A stretch of 64,000 nt of DNA from VRUE01 sp963728365. GTDB taxonomy: Bacteria; Actinomycetota; Thermoleophilia; Solirubrobacterales; 70-9. Where the stretch lies: contig CAVSJI010000001.1 in the NCBI GenBank assembly GCA_963728365.1, positions 620,001 through 684,000 of the forward strand, read 5' to 3'. Within the stretch, counting starts at the first letter, position 1; the number at the start of each line of letters is the position of its first letter. Positions 42,340 through 51,429 of the stretch are shown one piece after another. The position numbers and the translations under genes were made by a program. A model generated the notes under the pieces. It was not told where the DNA came from. It saw nothing but the letters and a program-made list of their open reading frames with translations, and made no database searches.

Positions 42340-42834
42340 ATGACTCGATTCGACTGGACACCAGAGGTCTACCTGGAGCGGATCCGCTCCCAGATCCCCC
42401 GCTACGACGAGCTGCAGGAGCAGGCGATCGCCGCAATCCCCTTTCCGCCCGAGCGCGTCCTGGAGCTCGGCATGGGCACCGGCGAGACGACCAACCGCCT
42501 GCTCGAGGCCTATCCCGACGCCTGGGTGATCGGCCTCGACTCCAGCCCCGACATGGTCTTCCGCGCCCGCCAGACCTACGACGACGTCCAGCTGGCCCGC
42601 ATGGAGGACCCCCTCCCCGACGGCCCCTGGGACCTGGTCATCTCCGTCCTCTCAACCGCCGACCTGACCTACGACCAGCTACAAGCCCTCTGCCGCCGCG
42701 TAAAGGACCACTCCCGCTCCCTCGTAATAGGCGACGTCTTCGAGCAAGACAAGCTCAACCACCTACTCGACTGGTCCAACGCCCAGATCACCTGGCAAGC
42801 CGACGACCTAGCAGTAGTAGCCGCCACCTACTGA
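42340..42834 (+). CDS. Small class I SAM-dependent methyltransferase
   Basis: About 164 residues with a Rossmann-type methyltransferase core: RVLELGMGTGETTNRLLEAY (SAM motif I), WVIGLDSSPDMVFRARQTY (acidic residue after strand 2), VQLARMEDPLPDGPWDLVIS and HSRSLVIGDVFEQDKL. The substrate cannot be named. The ATG at 42340 (MTRFDWTPEVYLERI) is chosen for the GACGAGG ribosome site; an ATG at 42313 lies in frame. It ends facing sepIVA with a palindromic element between. Confidence 0.8.
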   Translation: MTRFDWTPEVYLERIRSQIPRYDELQEQAIAAIPFPPERVLELGMGTGETTNRLLEAYPDAWVIGLDSSPDMVFRARQTYDDVQLARMEDPLPDGPWDLVISVLSTADLTYDQLQALCRRVKDHSRSLVIGDVFEQDKLNHLLDWSNAQITWQADDLAVVAATY

Positions 42835-42879
42835 AGCTAAAGAGCTAAAGCTCAACAGACCGGAGCATCGGGTCCGGAA

Positions 42880-42954
42880 GGGAGGCCGGGGCCTCTCCTC
42901 AAAGCATCAAGCGAGGCTCCTGCCGAGCGTTTTGAGGAGAGGCCCCGGCCTCCC
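42880..42954. repeat. Palindromic hairpin element, copy 3 (shared core, own arms)
   Basis: Arms 42880-42903 and 42931-42954 are perfectly complementary over 24 bases. The core CATCAAGCGAGGCTCCTGCC continues GAGCG and matches the cores at 18315 and 41703. It sits between two convergent genes, so a bidirectional terminator role is plausible. Confidence 0.85.
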
Positions 42955-42969
42955 ACCCACGCCCAAGCC

Positions 42970-43452
42970 CTAACCCTGCTCGTCGAGCTCCGCGACCGGC
43001 TGCTCCTCGTCACGCCCCGCCAGCCGGTCCCGCCCCCGCTGCACCGCAGCGAGGAACTTCTGAAGGTTGACCTCGAGCGTGTTGAGGATCTCGTCGGCGT
43101 AGTCCTCGGCGCCGAGCCGGATCTCGCGCTCGCGCGAGCGGGCGTCCTCGACGATCTCGTCGGCGGCCCGCTCGGCCTGCTTGGTGACCTCCTCGTCGGA
43201 GATCAGGCGAGCCTGCTGCTCGCGCGCCTCGCGCACGATGCGCTCAGCCTCGCGCTTGGCCTCGGCGAGCATCTCCTGGCGCTCCTTGACGATCCAGCGC
43301 GCCTGCTTGATCTCCTCGGGGATCGTCGCCCGCATCTGGTCGAGCAGGTCGTAGATCTCCTCGCGATCGACGCGCACCTGGTCCGTGAGCGGCACGGGCC
43401 GCGCGTTGTGGACCACGTCGTCGAGCTTGTCTATGAGAACGAGAACGTCCAT
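42970..43452 (-). CDS. DivIVA/SepIVA-like coiled-coil cell division protein
   Basis: Predicted cytoplasmic coiled-coil protein of 160 residues, likely acting in septation or polar growth. The N-terminus MDVLVLIDKLDDVVHNARPV, a following LTDQVRVDREEIYDLLDQMR and a long heptad region (ERQEMLAEAKREAERIVREA) match actinobacterial proteins of the SepIVA group. In mycobacteria the sepIVA gene likewise lies next to yceD and rnc. No transmembrane segment is seen. An unrelated ATP-synthase-b-like coiled coil is the alternative reading, but the N-terminus and the neighbours favour SepIVA. Confidence 0.8.
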   Translation of the reverse strand: MDVLVLIDKLDDVVHNARPVPLTDQVRVDREEIYDLLDQMRATIPEEIKQARWIVKERQEMLAEAKREAERIVREAREQQARLISDEEVTKQAERAADEIVEDARSREREIRLGAEDYADEILNTLEVNLQKFLAAVQRGRDRLAGRDEEQPVAELDEQG

Positions 43453-43556
43453 CGGCAGGTCGTAAGCCTACGTGTCGGAGCCATCTTCGGTGAAGAACCG
43501 GCTATTTCCTCGGCTTTTTGCAAGCTCTCGCCCACACCGCTCCGAGGCGGGGAAGC

Positions 43557-44057
43557 CTACCTGTCCTCGAGGCGTTGCGTCATCGCGGCGGCGACGGGGC
43601 TCGGCACGAGGTCCGAGACGTCCGCCCCGAAGGTGGCCATTTCCTTCACGCCCGTCGAGGAAAGGAAGCTGTACTGCGGAGAGGCGATCATGTAGATGCT
43701 CTCCATGCCGGGGTCGAGCTTGCGGTTGAGCTGCGCCATCTCGAACTCGTACTCGAAGTCGGAGATCGCCCGCAGGCCCTTGACGATCGCCTTCGCCCCC
43801 GCTTCGCGGGCGAACTCGACCAGCAGGTTGGAGAAGATCCGCACCTCGACGTTGCCGAGGCTCGCCGTCGCTTCTTCGATCAGGCCTTTGCGCTCCTCGG
43901 CGGTGAACAGCGTCTTGTTCTTGCGCATCGGGTTGTTGACCACGCCCACCACGACCCGCTCGAAGACCTCGGAGCTGCGGGTGATGATGTCGATGTGCCC
44001 GTTGGTGACCGGGTCATAGCTGCCCGGACAGACGACGATTCCGTCGCGCTCGGCCAT
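43557..44057 (-). CDS. coaD: Phosphopantetheine adenylyltransferase
   Basis: Makes dephospho-CoA, the fourth step of CoA synthesis. The 166-residue nucleotidyltransferase shows VVCPGSYDPVTNGHIDIITR with the T/HxGH motif, NPMRKNKTLFTAEERKGLIE, AIVKGLRAISDFEYEFEMAQ and YSFLSSTGVKEMATFGADVS. The ATG shares its A with the rsmD stop (TGATG). The pair rsmD-coaD is widely conserved. The 104 bases after its stop hold no recognisable feature. Confidence 0.97.
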   Translation of the reverse strand: MAERDGIVVCPGSYDPVTNGHIDIITRSSEVFERVVVGVVNNPMRKNKTLFTAEERKGLIEEATASLGNVEVRIFSNLLVEFAREAGAKAIVKGLRAISDFEYEFEMAQLNRKLDPGMESIYMIASPQYSFLSSTGVKEMATFGADVSDLVPSPVAAAMTQRLEDR

Positions 44058-44596
44058 CAGTCCTGCTCCCCGTAGATCGCGACGTCGGCAGCGCCGTAAC
44101 GGCGCCGGCGCAGGCAGGGCAGCGACTCCATGCGCAACGGCCGGTTGGCGCCGCTCTCGATCACCGCCCGCCCGCCTTGCTCAAGGAGGCCGGGCAGGTA
44201 GCTGTCCAGTTCCTGCCCCACGCGGTCGGCGAGTTTATACGGGGCATCGAGAAAGACGATGTCGTAGCGGGGGCCGTCGTCCTCGCGGGCCTCGAGCCAG
44301 CGGGAGACGTGCAGGCGGATCAGCTCGCTGCGCTCGCCGAGTCCCAGCCGTTCGACGTTGCCCCAGGCGCCGCGGATGTCGCGGTCGACCAGCGTCGCGT
44401 GCCTGGCGCCGCGCGAGAGCGCCTCGATCCCCAGCGCTCCCGTGCCGCAGCAGAGATCGAGCACCCGAGCATCGACCACCAGCTCTCCCAGCACGGAGAA
44501 GATCGCCTCGCGCGCCCGCTCGGAGGTCGGCCGCACAGCCGTCCCCCGCGGCGCCATCAGCCGCTGCCCCTTCAGCTCTCCGCCGACCACTCTCAT
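44057..44596 (-). CDS. rsmD: 16S rRNA (guanine966-N2)-methyltransferase
   Basis: Methylates G966 of 16S rRNA. The 179-residue protein starts MRVVGGELKGQRLMAPRGTA, VRPTSERAREAIFSVLGE, and shows SAM motif I in LDLCCGTGALGIEALSRGAR. The catalytic motif reads FLDAPY where DPPY is usual, a mild change. The ATG at 44596 is directly followed upstream by a GGGACGTGCCGCAA palindromic element, which must therefore lie in its 5' leader or promoter. coaD follows with overlap. Confidence 0.93.
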   Translation of the reverse strand: MRVVGGELKGQRLMAPRGTAVRPTSERAREAIFSVLGELVVDARVLDLCCGTGALGIEALSRGARHATLVDRDIRGAWGNVERLGLGERSELIRLHVSRWLEAREDDGPRYDIVFLDAPYKLADRVGQELDSYLPGLLEQGGRAVIESGANRPLRMESLPCLRRRRYGAADVAIYGEQD

Positions 44597-44597
44597 C

Positions 44598-44651
44598 GGG
44601 ACGTGCCGCAATTTAGAGGTCCATATAGGTACTTAAGTTGCGGCACGTCCC
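44598..44651. repeat. GGGACGTGCCGCAA palindromic element, copy 2
   Basis: Perfect 14-base arms (44598-44611 and 44638-44651) enclose a 26-base loop with GGTCCATATAGGTACTTAA, like that of the copy at 29737. It fills the whole space between the recG stop and the rsmD start. Confidence 0.85.
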
Positions 44652-44654
44652 CGG

Positions 44655-46802
44655 TCATAGGGGGATCGGGTCGGAGGCGGCGGCGCCGAAGCGGCGGTGG
44701 GCGGCGTCGAGGAGGGGGCCCAGGGCGGGGGCGTCGAGGGAGCCGTGCTCGTCGAGGAGGCGCATCACCTCTTCGCGGGCGACGGCGAGGGCGTCGGCGT
44801 CCTCGGGGAGCTCGGCTACGGCGAAGCGGGGCAGGCCGTGCTGGCGGGTACCGAGCACCTCGCCCTCGCCACGCAGGAGGAGGTCGACCTCGGCCAGCTT
44901 GAAACCGTCACGCTCGCGCTCGACCGCTTTCAGGCGTTGGCGGGCCGTCGCGCCCGCGTCTTCGGGGAAGAGCAGGCAGACCGACTCGTGCTCGCCGCGG
45001 CCGACGCGGCCGCGCAGCTGGTGCAGCTGCGATACGCCGTAGCGCTCGGCTCCCTCGATAACCATCACGGTCGCGTTCGGCACGTCGATCCCAACCTCTA
45101 TCACGGTTGTCGCCACCAGCACGTCGGTCTCGCCCGCTGCGAAGGCCTCCATCGCCCCGGCCTTCTCGGCGGAGCGCATCTGGCCGTGGATCACGCCGAC
45201 GCGGAAATCGCGCAGCTCGCCGGCCGCCAGGCGCTCCGCCTCGACCTCGGCCGCCCGGCCCTGAACCTTCTCGGACTCCTCGACCAGCGGGCAGACGACG
45301 AAGGCCTGGCGGCCGGCGCGCAGCTGGCCGCGCAGGAACTCGTAGGCGCCCTCGCGCTCGTCCTCCTCGACGATCCGGGTGGAGACCGGCTTGCGGCCGG
45401 AGGGAAGCTCGTGCAGCGCGGTCGTGTCGAGATCGCCGTAGGCGGTCAGCGAGAGGGTCCGCGGGATCGGCGTGGCGGTCATGTGCAGGACGTGCGGGGC
45501 AAGTCCTTCGGCGCCCTTCGAATCGAGCGCCCGGCGCTGCTCCACGCCGAAGCGGTGCTGCTCGTCGACGACGCTGAGACCGAGCCGGGCGAACTCGACC
45601 GTCGGCTCGACCAGCGCATGGGTGCCGACGATCAGGCCGAGCTCGCCGCTGGCAAGGCGGTCAAGCGCCTCGCGGCGCCGCGCGGCGGGGGTCGCGCCGG
45701 TGAGCAGCGCGAAGGGCGTCGCCTCCTCCGCGAGCAGCTTGCCGAGGGTCGTCGCGTGCTGCTCGGCGAGCGTCTCGGTCGGCGCCATCAACGCCGCCTG
45801 GTAGCCGGATTCCAGCGCCCGCAGCATCGCGTAGAGCGCGACCACGGTCTTGCCCGAGCCGACCTCGCCCATCAGCAGCCGCTGCATTGGCTCCCCCGAG
45901 TCGAGGTCGGCGTCGATCTCCGCGAAGGCCCGCCGTTGATCGCGGGTCGGCTCGAACGGCAGCGACTCGAGCCAGCGGCCGACCGGCGCTCCGGGCCGCC
46001 CGAGACGCGGCGCCGGCCGCGCAACCCGGTGGGTGCGCTTGCGCGTCGCGAGGATCGCCTGGTAGAGGAAGAGCTCTTCGAAGCGCAGCCGCTCGCGCGC
46101 CTCCTCGACCTGCTCGGCGGTCTCGGGAAAATGAACCGCCTTGATCGCGTCGGCGGCCCCGGCCAGGCGTCGCCCGGCTCGCAGGCGCGCCGGCAGCGGC
46201 TCGAGCACGTTCTCAACTGAGCCGATCGCCTGCTCCATCCACTGGCGCAGGCGCTGGGCTTTCAGCTGCTCGGTGCCGGGATGGACCGGAACCAGACCTT
46301 CGCTCGCCTCTCCGCCGAACTCGTATTCGGAGACCCGGAAGCCGCGTTTGTCGGGGGTGCCGGTGAGCAGCATCGTCGTCCCGGCCGTCAGCTTCGGCGC
46401 CAGCCAGGGCTGGTTGAACCAGGTCGCGCGGACGGTGCCGCTCTCGTCCCCCACCTTGACCGAGAGGATGCTGAGCCCGCGGCGCGGGCGGTAGGGGCGA
46501 CCGGCGCCGGCCAGCACCTCGATTGCGATCGTCGCCTCCAGCTTGGGCTCGAGCGTCGCGACGGAGACGATCTGGCGGTCGCGGTGGCGGTACGGGAAGC
46601 GCGTCAGCAGGTCGCCGACCGTCTCGATGCCAGCGTCGGCGGCGGCCTCGGCGAGTCGCGGACCGACGCCCTCCAGAGCCTCGATCGGCACTTCGAGGGC
46701 GCTCGGGCGGGGCAGGTGGACCGGCGCCTCGCGCAGCTGGGCGGGAGTCAGCTCCGCGGCGGCGGCAAAGCCGCGCACTACTGCGCCGCCAGCAGCCACC
46801 AC
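44655..46802 (-). CDS. recG: ATP-dependent DNA helicase RecG
   Basis: Superfamily 2 helicase that reverses stalled forks. The 715-residue protein has the wedge domain (IEALEGVGPRLAEAAADAGI, VGDLLTRFPYRHRDRQ, LSVKVGDESGTVRATWFNQP), then helicase motifs RLLMGEVGSGKTVVALYAML, MAPTETLAEQHATTL, LSVVDEQHRFGVEQRRAL (DEQH), HMTATPIPRTLSLTAYGDLD, TTVIEVGIDVPNATVMVIEG and QLHQLRGRVGRGEHESVCLL. The GTG at 46802 overlaps the upstream gene by 25 bases; a slightly later start is possible. The stop is just before a palindromic element. Confidence 0.96.
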   Translation of the reverse strand: MVAAGGAVVRGFAAAAELTPAQLREAPVHLPRPSALEVPIEALEGVGPRLAEAAADAGIETVGDLLTRFPYRHRDRQIVSVATLEPKLEATIAIEVLAGAGRPYRPRRGLSILSVKVGDESGTVRATWFNQPWLAPKLTAGTTMLLTGTPDKRGFRVSEYEFGGEASEGLVPVHPGTEQLKAQRLRQWMEQAIGSVENVLEPLPARLRAGRRLAGAADAIKAVHFPETAEQVEEARERLRFEELFLYQAILATRKRTHRVARPAPRLGRPGAPVGRWLESLPFEPTRDQRRAFAEIDADLDSGEPMQRLLMGEVGSGKTVVALYAMLRALESGYQAALMAPTETLAEQHATTLGKLLAEEATPFALLTGATPAARRREALDRLASGELGLIVGTHALVEPTVEFARLGLSVVDEQHRFGVEQRRALDSKGAEGLAPHVLHMTATPIPRTLSLTAYGDLDTTALHELPSGRKPVSTRIVEEDEREGAYEFLRGQLRAGRQAFVVCPLVEESEKVQGRAAEVEAERLAAGELRDFRVGVIHGQMRSAEKAGAMEAFAAGETDVLVATTVIEVGIDVPNATVMVIEGAERYGVSQLHQLRGRVGRGEHESVCLLFPEDAGATARQRLKAVERERDGFKLAEVDLLLRGEGEVLGTRQHGLPRFAVAELPEDADALAVAREEVMRLLDEHGSLDAPALGPLLDAAHRRFGAAASDPIPL

Positions 46803-48409
46803 CAGCTCGGCTGACCCCCGTCGTGGGACTCGATCTCCGCCCCGTCCGGCACGTGCGGGTCGAGCTCGTCGAGCGCGATCGGGGCGCCGGCGCCGCCGAT
46901 CACGGTGACGATCTCCGCCTCTGCGGCGAGCCGCTCGATCGTCGCCGCCAGGGTCGAGCCGGCACCGCCCCAGGCGACGATCTCCTCCTCGACGAAGCCA
47001 ACCGCGTCGCCCTTGCGAAAGCGCCCCTGGGCGTCGTCGCGCGCCGCCGGGGCGACGCCGCCGGCGACGACCGTCGCCAACGCCGCCTCGAGCCGCGTGG
47101 CGTTCTCGACGGCCGCCGCGCCCGGGTCGAGCTCGACCAAGGCGAGCAGGCTCGCCTGCTGCGAGGTGGCGCCGACCACCCGAGCCGGCTTCTCGGAGAG
47201 CTCGCAGGCCCGCTCGGCGGCCATCACCACGTTCGAGGAGCTCGGAAAGACGAGCACCTCCTCGGCGGGCACCTCGTGGATCCCGGCGAGCAGCTCGTAG
47301 GTCGATGGGTTGAGCGTCTCCCCGCCGGGCACGACGTGGGCGCCAAGCTCGGCGAAGAGCCGTTCGAGGCCCTCGCCGGCGGCCACCGCCAGGGCGCCGG
47401 TGCGCCCCCCGTTGAGCCGCGCGCGGCGCTCGGCGATCTGCTCGCGCATGTCGGCGACGTCGAGGTTGGTCACCTCGCCGGCCCCCTCGAAGAGCGCCAC
47501 CGCAGCCTCGGGATCGTCGGTATGGACGTGGATCTTGAGCGTCACCTCGTCGCCGACGACCAGCACCGAGTCGCCGAGGCCCTCGAGCCGGGGCAGGAAG
47601 TCGCGGCTGTTGAGCCCACTGCCCGAGACGATGAAGTTCGTGCAGTAGCGGAAGCGGCTGTCCTCGTGGTGGGGGCGGCTGAGACGCGGCGCCTCGTGGT
47701 GGTCGACCTCGGGCACGGCGGCGCCGGCGCCGCGCAGGCCGGCGACCACCCCGGCGAGGATCAGCACGAGGCCGTAGCCGCCGGCATCGACGACGCCCGA
47801 GTCGCGCAGCACTTCGAGCTGCTCGGGCGTGCGCTCGACCGCGCGCTGGCCGTCGTCGATCGCCCGCTCGAGCACCTCGGCGAGGACGGCGTCCTGCACC
47901 TCGTCGGATACACCCTTGTCGAGCCGCTGCTTCTCGGCCTCGAGGTGGGCAAGCTGGCGGGCGATCGAGTGCGCCATCTCGCGAAATACGGTGAGCATCG
48001 TGCCCTCGGCCGGCTCGCGCACCGAGTCGTAAGCCGCGTCGGCGGCGCTGGCGAAGGCCGAGGCGACCAGCACCGGGTCGATCAGCTCGCCGGGGCGGCT
48101 GGCCAGCTCCTCGGCGGCGCCGCGCACGATCTGGCTGAGGATCACGCCGGAGTTGCCGCGCGCCCCCATCAGCGCCGCGCGGGCCAGCGCCTGGACCAGT
48201 TGGGTGCGTCCGACCTCGTCGACCTGGATCTCCTCGAGCCGGTCGAGCTCCTCCATCACCGCGCGCATCGTCATCGCCATGTTGTCGCCGGTGTCGCCGT
48301 CTGCGACCGGGAAGACGTTGAGGTCGTTTACCTCCTGGCGACGCGCCTCGAGGTGCGCGTAGGCGGAGCTGACGACGCGCCGGAAGCGCACGATCGATGG
48401 ATCGGGCAT
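46778..48409 (-). CDS. DAK2 / FakA-like (YloV) kinase domain protein
   Basis: Two-part protein of 543 residues related to fatty acid kinase FakA. The N-terminal Dak2 domain has the nucleotide-metal motif NDLNVFPVADGDTGDNMAMT and the second loop LMGARGNSGVILSQIVRG. The C-terminal part (LEGLGDSVLVVGDEVTLKIH, AGIHEVPAEEVLVFPSSSNV) is DegV-like. In firmicutes FakA works with a fatty-acid-binding FakB; no FakB gene is seen here. The ATG at 48409 (MPDPSIVRFRR) is chosen over a shadow extension. It precedes recG as in many bacteria. Confidence 0.92.
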   Translation of the reverse strand: MPDPSIVRFRRVVSSAYAHLEARRQEVNDLNVFPVADGDTGDNMAMTMRAVMEELDRLEEIQVDEVGRTQLVQALARAALMGARGNSGVILSQIVRGAAEELASRPGELIDPVLVASAFASAADAAYDSVREPAEGTMLTVFREMAHSIARQLAHLEAEKQRLDKGVSDEVQDAVLAEVLERAIDDGQRAVERTPEQLEVLRDSGVVDAGGYGLVLILAGVVAGLRGAGAAVPEVDHHEAPRLSRPHHEDSRFRYCTNFIVSGSGLNSRDFLPRLEGLGDSVLVVGDEVTLKIHVHTDDPEAAVALFEGAGEVTNLDVADMREQIAERRARLNGGRTGALAVAAGEGLERLFAELGAHVVPGGETLNPSTYELLAGIHEVPAEEVLVFPSSSNVVMAAERACELSEKPARVVGATSQQASLLALVELDPGAAAVENATRLEAALATVVAGGVAPAARDDAQGRFRKGDAVGFVEEEIVAWGGAGSTLAATIERLAAEAEIVTVIGGAGAPIALDELDPHVPDGAEIESHDGGQPSWWWLLAAQ

Positions 48410-48461
48410 TGGCCGAAATCTAACCTGCCCGCCCGCCGGGTTCGCTACGGTGCGGCGCTCG

Positions 48462-50648
48462 ATGCGACGCTTTGCCACCTGGACCACCGGTCATCGCAAG
48501 ACGGTCATCCTCGGCTGGATCGTCGCCCTGGTCGGGTTCGGGATGATCGCCGGCTCGGTCGGCTCCGACTTCACCGAAGAATTCAGCCTGCCCAGCTCCG
48601 ACTCCAAGGACGCTCTCGACTTGCTCGAAAGTCGCTTCCCCGCGCAGGCGGGCGATGTGGTGCAAATCGTCTACAAGGCCGACTCGGGCGTCGAATCGCC
48701 AGCGGTCAAGCGCAAGATGCAGGCGGTCTTCGCGCGGGTCGCGGCGCTGCCGCACGTGAGTGAAGTCTCCAGCCCCTACGAAAGGGGCGGCGCCGCCGCG
48801 GTCGGCAACGACGGCAGGATCGCCTACGCGACGGCTCAGCTCAACGTCACCACCGACAAGCTGAACGACGGCGAAGTCAAGAAGATCATGGACACCGCCC
48901 GCGCGGCGGACGGCAACGGCCTCCAGGTCGAGGCCGGCGGCTCGCCGGTCGAGGAAGTCCGGGGCGAAGAAGAAGAAAGCTCCTCGGAGGGGATCGGAAT
49001 CCTCGCTGCCGTGACCGTGCTGCTGATCAGCTTCGGCTCGGTCGTCGCGATGGGGCTGCCCCTCCTGACGGCGCTGTTCGCGCTCGGCGTCGGGATCAGC
49101 GGGATCACGCTCTTCACCCATGTCTTCGACACGGCGGAATTCGCGCCGCAGCTGGCGTTCATGATCGGGCTCGGCGTCGGCGTCGACTACGCGCTCTTCA
49201 TCCTCACCCGTTTTCGCAACGGACTCGACGAGGGGCTCGACAAGAGGGATGCGGCGATCGCCGCCGTCGACACCGCCGGGCGAGCTGTGCTCTTCGCCGG
49301 GATCACGGTGATCATCTCGCTGATGGGGATGCTGCTGCTCGGCCTCCCCTTCCTCTACGGGGTGGCGACCGCAGCGGCGATCGCGGTGCTCTGCACGATG
49401 ATCGCCGCGCTCACCCTGCTGCCGGCGATGCTCTCGCTAGTCGGCAGCTGGGTCAACCGGCTGCGCCTCCCGTTCTTCGGCAGCGGCGCCCGCAGCATCG
49501 ACGAGAACAGCTGGTGGTTTCGCTGGAGCGGTCGGATCCAGCGCCGGCCGTGGCTGGCGGCGCTGCTCTCCGGCGGCCTGCTGATCCTCCTCTGCATCCC
49601 CACCCTCTCGCTGCGGCTCGGCACCAACGACGCCGGCACCGATCCGGCGGGATCGACGACGCGCGAAGCCTACGACCTGCTAGCCGAAGGCTTCGGCCCA
49701 GGCTTCAACGGGCCGTTCGTGCTCGCCGCCGAACTTCCCGAAAAGGGGAACGACGAAGTGCTGAAAGAGCTGCGCACGCAGTTGGAGGGCGAAGAAGGCG
49801 TCGAAGGAGTCACCGACGTCACCCTCAACCCCAACAAGACCGTCGGCGTCTTCCAGCTCTACCCGACCACCTCACCGCAGAGCGCGGCGACGACCGATCT
49901 GCTCGACCACATCCGGAGTGACGTGATCCCGCCGATCGAGGCGGCGACGGGGGCTCAGGTCCACGTCGGTGGCATCAACGCGATATTCGAGGACTTCGGC
50001 AACGGGATCGCGGAAAAGCTGCCGCTCTTCATCGGCGTCGTCGTCCTGCTCTCGGCGCTGCTGCTGATGATCGTCTTCCGCTCGCTGCTGGTGCCGCTGA
50101 AGGCGGTGCTGATGAACCTGCTCTCGATCGGCGCGGCCTTCGGCCTGATCGTCGCCGTCTTCCAGTGGGGCTGGGGAGCGAGCCTGATCGGGGTCGACGC
50201 CACCGGGCCGATCATCTCCTTCTTCCCGATCTTCCTCTTCTCGATCGTCTTCGGTCTCTCGATGGACTACGAGGTCTTCCTGATGTCGCGGATCCACGAG
50301 GAGTGGGAACACAACAAGGACGCGAGCGAGGCGGTCCACCGCGGCCTCGCCCTCACCGGCCGGGTGATCACGGCCGCCGCGGCGATCATGGTCGCCGTCT
50401 TCGCCTCCTTCATGCTCGGCGAAGACCGGATCATCAAGCTTTTCGGCCTCGGCCTCGCCTCGGCGGTCTTCATCGACGCGGTGATCATCCGCTCGGTCCT
50501 CGTCCCGGCGATCATGCAGCTGCTCCGCAAGCGCGCCTGGTGGATCCCCGCCTGGCTCGACCGTGCGTTGCCGCGGTTGCACGTGGAGCCGGCCGAGGGC
50601 GACCCACGGCCAACCGGCGAGCACCCGGTGGTCGCCTCGGCTGACTGA
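48462..50648 (+). CDS. MMPL/RND family membrane transporter
   Basis: Twelve-helix exporter of the MmpL/RND group, about 728 residues, likely moving lipids or drugs. It has two repeats: TM1 (VILGWIVALVGFGMIAGSV), an outer loop, a five-helix bundle with the proton-relay motif in IGLGVGVDYALFILTRFRNG, then TM7 and a second bundle with IVFGLSMDYEVFLMSRIHEE. The two GxxxDY motifs are the family hallmark. ATG at 48462 is chosen over the GTG at 48450. It is divergent from the DAK2 gene. A region of large palindromes follows its stop. Confidence 0.93.
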   Translation: MRRFATWTTGHRKTVILGWIVALVGFGMIAGSVGSDFTEEFSLPSSDSKDALDLLESRFPAQAGDVVQIVYKADSGVESPAVKRKMQAVFARVAALPHVSEVSSPYERGGAAAVGNDGRIAYATAQLNVTTDKLNDGEVKKIMDTARAADGNGLQVEAGGSPVEEVRGEEEESSSEGIGILAAVTVLLISFGSVVAMGLPLLTALFALGVGISGITLFTHVFDTAEFAPQLAFMIGLGVGVDYALFILTRFRNGLDEGLDKRDAAIAAVDTAGRAVLFAGITVIISLMGMLLLGLPFLYGVATAAAIAVLCTMIAALTLLPAMLSLVGSWVNRLRLPFFGSGARSIDENSWWFRWSGRIQRRPWLAALLSGGLLILLCIPTLSLRLGTNDAGTDPAGSTTREAYDLLAEGFGPGFNGPFVLAAELPEKGNDEVLKELRTQLEGEEGVEGVTDVTLNPNKTVGVFQLYPTTSPQSAATTDLLDHIRSDVIPPIEAATGAQVHVGGINAIFEDFGNGIAEKLPLFIGVVVLLSALLLMIVFRSLLVPLKAVLMNLLSIGAAFGLIVAVFQWGWGASLIGVDATGPIISFFPIFLFSIVFGLSMDYEVFLMSRIHEEWEHNKDASEAVHRGLALTGRVITAAAAIMVAVFASFMLGEDRIIKLFGLGLASAVFIDAVIIRSVLVPAIMQLLRKRAWWIPAWLDRALPRLHVEPAEGDPRPTGEHPVVASAD

Positions 50649-50670
50649 GTGACTCGGAGGCGGGGGCCGG

Positions 50671-50817
50671 AGGGGTGTCGGTGGCCCTTCTCTGGAATTG
50701 ATGTCGCACGCGCCTGCGGCGCTTAGCGACGATTTGCGAGCGCGGCTTTCGCCGCGCTTCGAGTCACGGTGCGGCGGCCGCTTCGCGACATTCCAGAGAA
50801 GGGCCACCGACACCCCT
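50671..50817. repeat. 147-bp palindromic element A (91-base core, 28-base arms)
   Basis: Perfect arms 50671-50698 and 50790-50817 enclose a 91-base core (50699-50789) beginning TGATGTCGCACGCGC and ending CGCTTCGCGAC. The reverse complement of the core at 51011-51101 aligns with it over the whole length, but the arms of the two elements differ. The core itself contains short hairpins (GCGCGGCTTTCGCCGCGC). No gene is seen here. Confidence 0.85.
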
Positions 50818-50989
50818 ACCGCGAGCGTCTCGGGAAGCTCAGTCAGCCGAGCCGAAGCGGGGAGGCTTGGGAGTACCGAAGCTGTCGGGGAGCTTTCGCG
50901 CTTGAGGCGTCTGAGCGAGCCGGGAGCGCATCTTTGGCGGCGCTTGGTTGGGACGTTCGGGATGGGTGCGCTTGAAGCTGGTCGGGAGT

Positions 50990-51122
50990 CCGGTGGGTCT
51001 CTGGGCGAATGTCGCCGAAGGCGGCCGCTGCACTCGTGCTTCTAGGCGCGGCGCAGCCGCGCTCTCAGATCGTCGCTAAGCGCGAAGCGCGTGCGACATC
51101 AATTCGCCCAGAGACCCACCGG
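50990..51122. repeat. 133-bp palindromic element B, inverted relative to A
   Basis: Perfect 21-base arms (50990-51010, 51102-51122) enclose a 91-base core (51011-51101) that is the reverse-complement relative of the core in element A. A and B thus face each other across 172 bases (50818-50989) in which I see no gene. The rpmB stop lies 28 bases further on. Confidence 0.85.
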
Positions 51123-51149
51123 GCTCCCCCCACTTCCGAGGTCAGCGAG

Positions 51150-51341
51150 TTACGCGGCCTTGGTGACCTTGTTGGCCTTGAGGCAGCGGGTGCAGACGTA
51201 GGTCCGCAGGCGGCGACCGTTCTCGACGATCCGCACCTTCTGCAGGTTCGGGTCGAAGCGCCGCTTGGTGGCGACCATCGAGTGGCTGCGGGACTGGCCG
51301 AACGCCGGTCCCTTTCCGCAGCTGTGGCATACCTTGGCCAT
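51150..51341 (-). CDS. rpmB: 50S ribosomal protein L28
   Basis: Ribosomal protein of 63 residues. MAKVCHSCGKGPAFGQSRSH, SMVATKRRFDPNLQKVRI and TYVCTRCLKANKVTKAA show the family core with zinc-type CxxC pairs (CHSC, CTRC). The ATG at 51341 is chosen over one four codons earlier. It is a single-gene unit here, with palindromic element B just after its stop. Confidence 0.96.
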   Translation of the reverse strand: MAKVCHSCGKGPAFGQSRSHSMVATKRRFDPNLQKVRIVENGRRLRTYVCTRCLKANKVTKAA

Positions 51342-51429
51342 CGGGTCGGGCATGCTACCGTGATCTGAAATTAGCTAAGTGGACTAACCACAATGAGCAC
51401 GACGACTTCCGTCCAAAGGGGGGCGAGAA

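Noticed and set aside
50818..50989. Gene between palindromic elements A and B
   Set aside because: Short frames on both strands are arginine/proline-rich with no ribosome site or recognisable motif.
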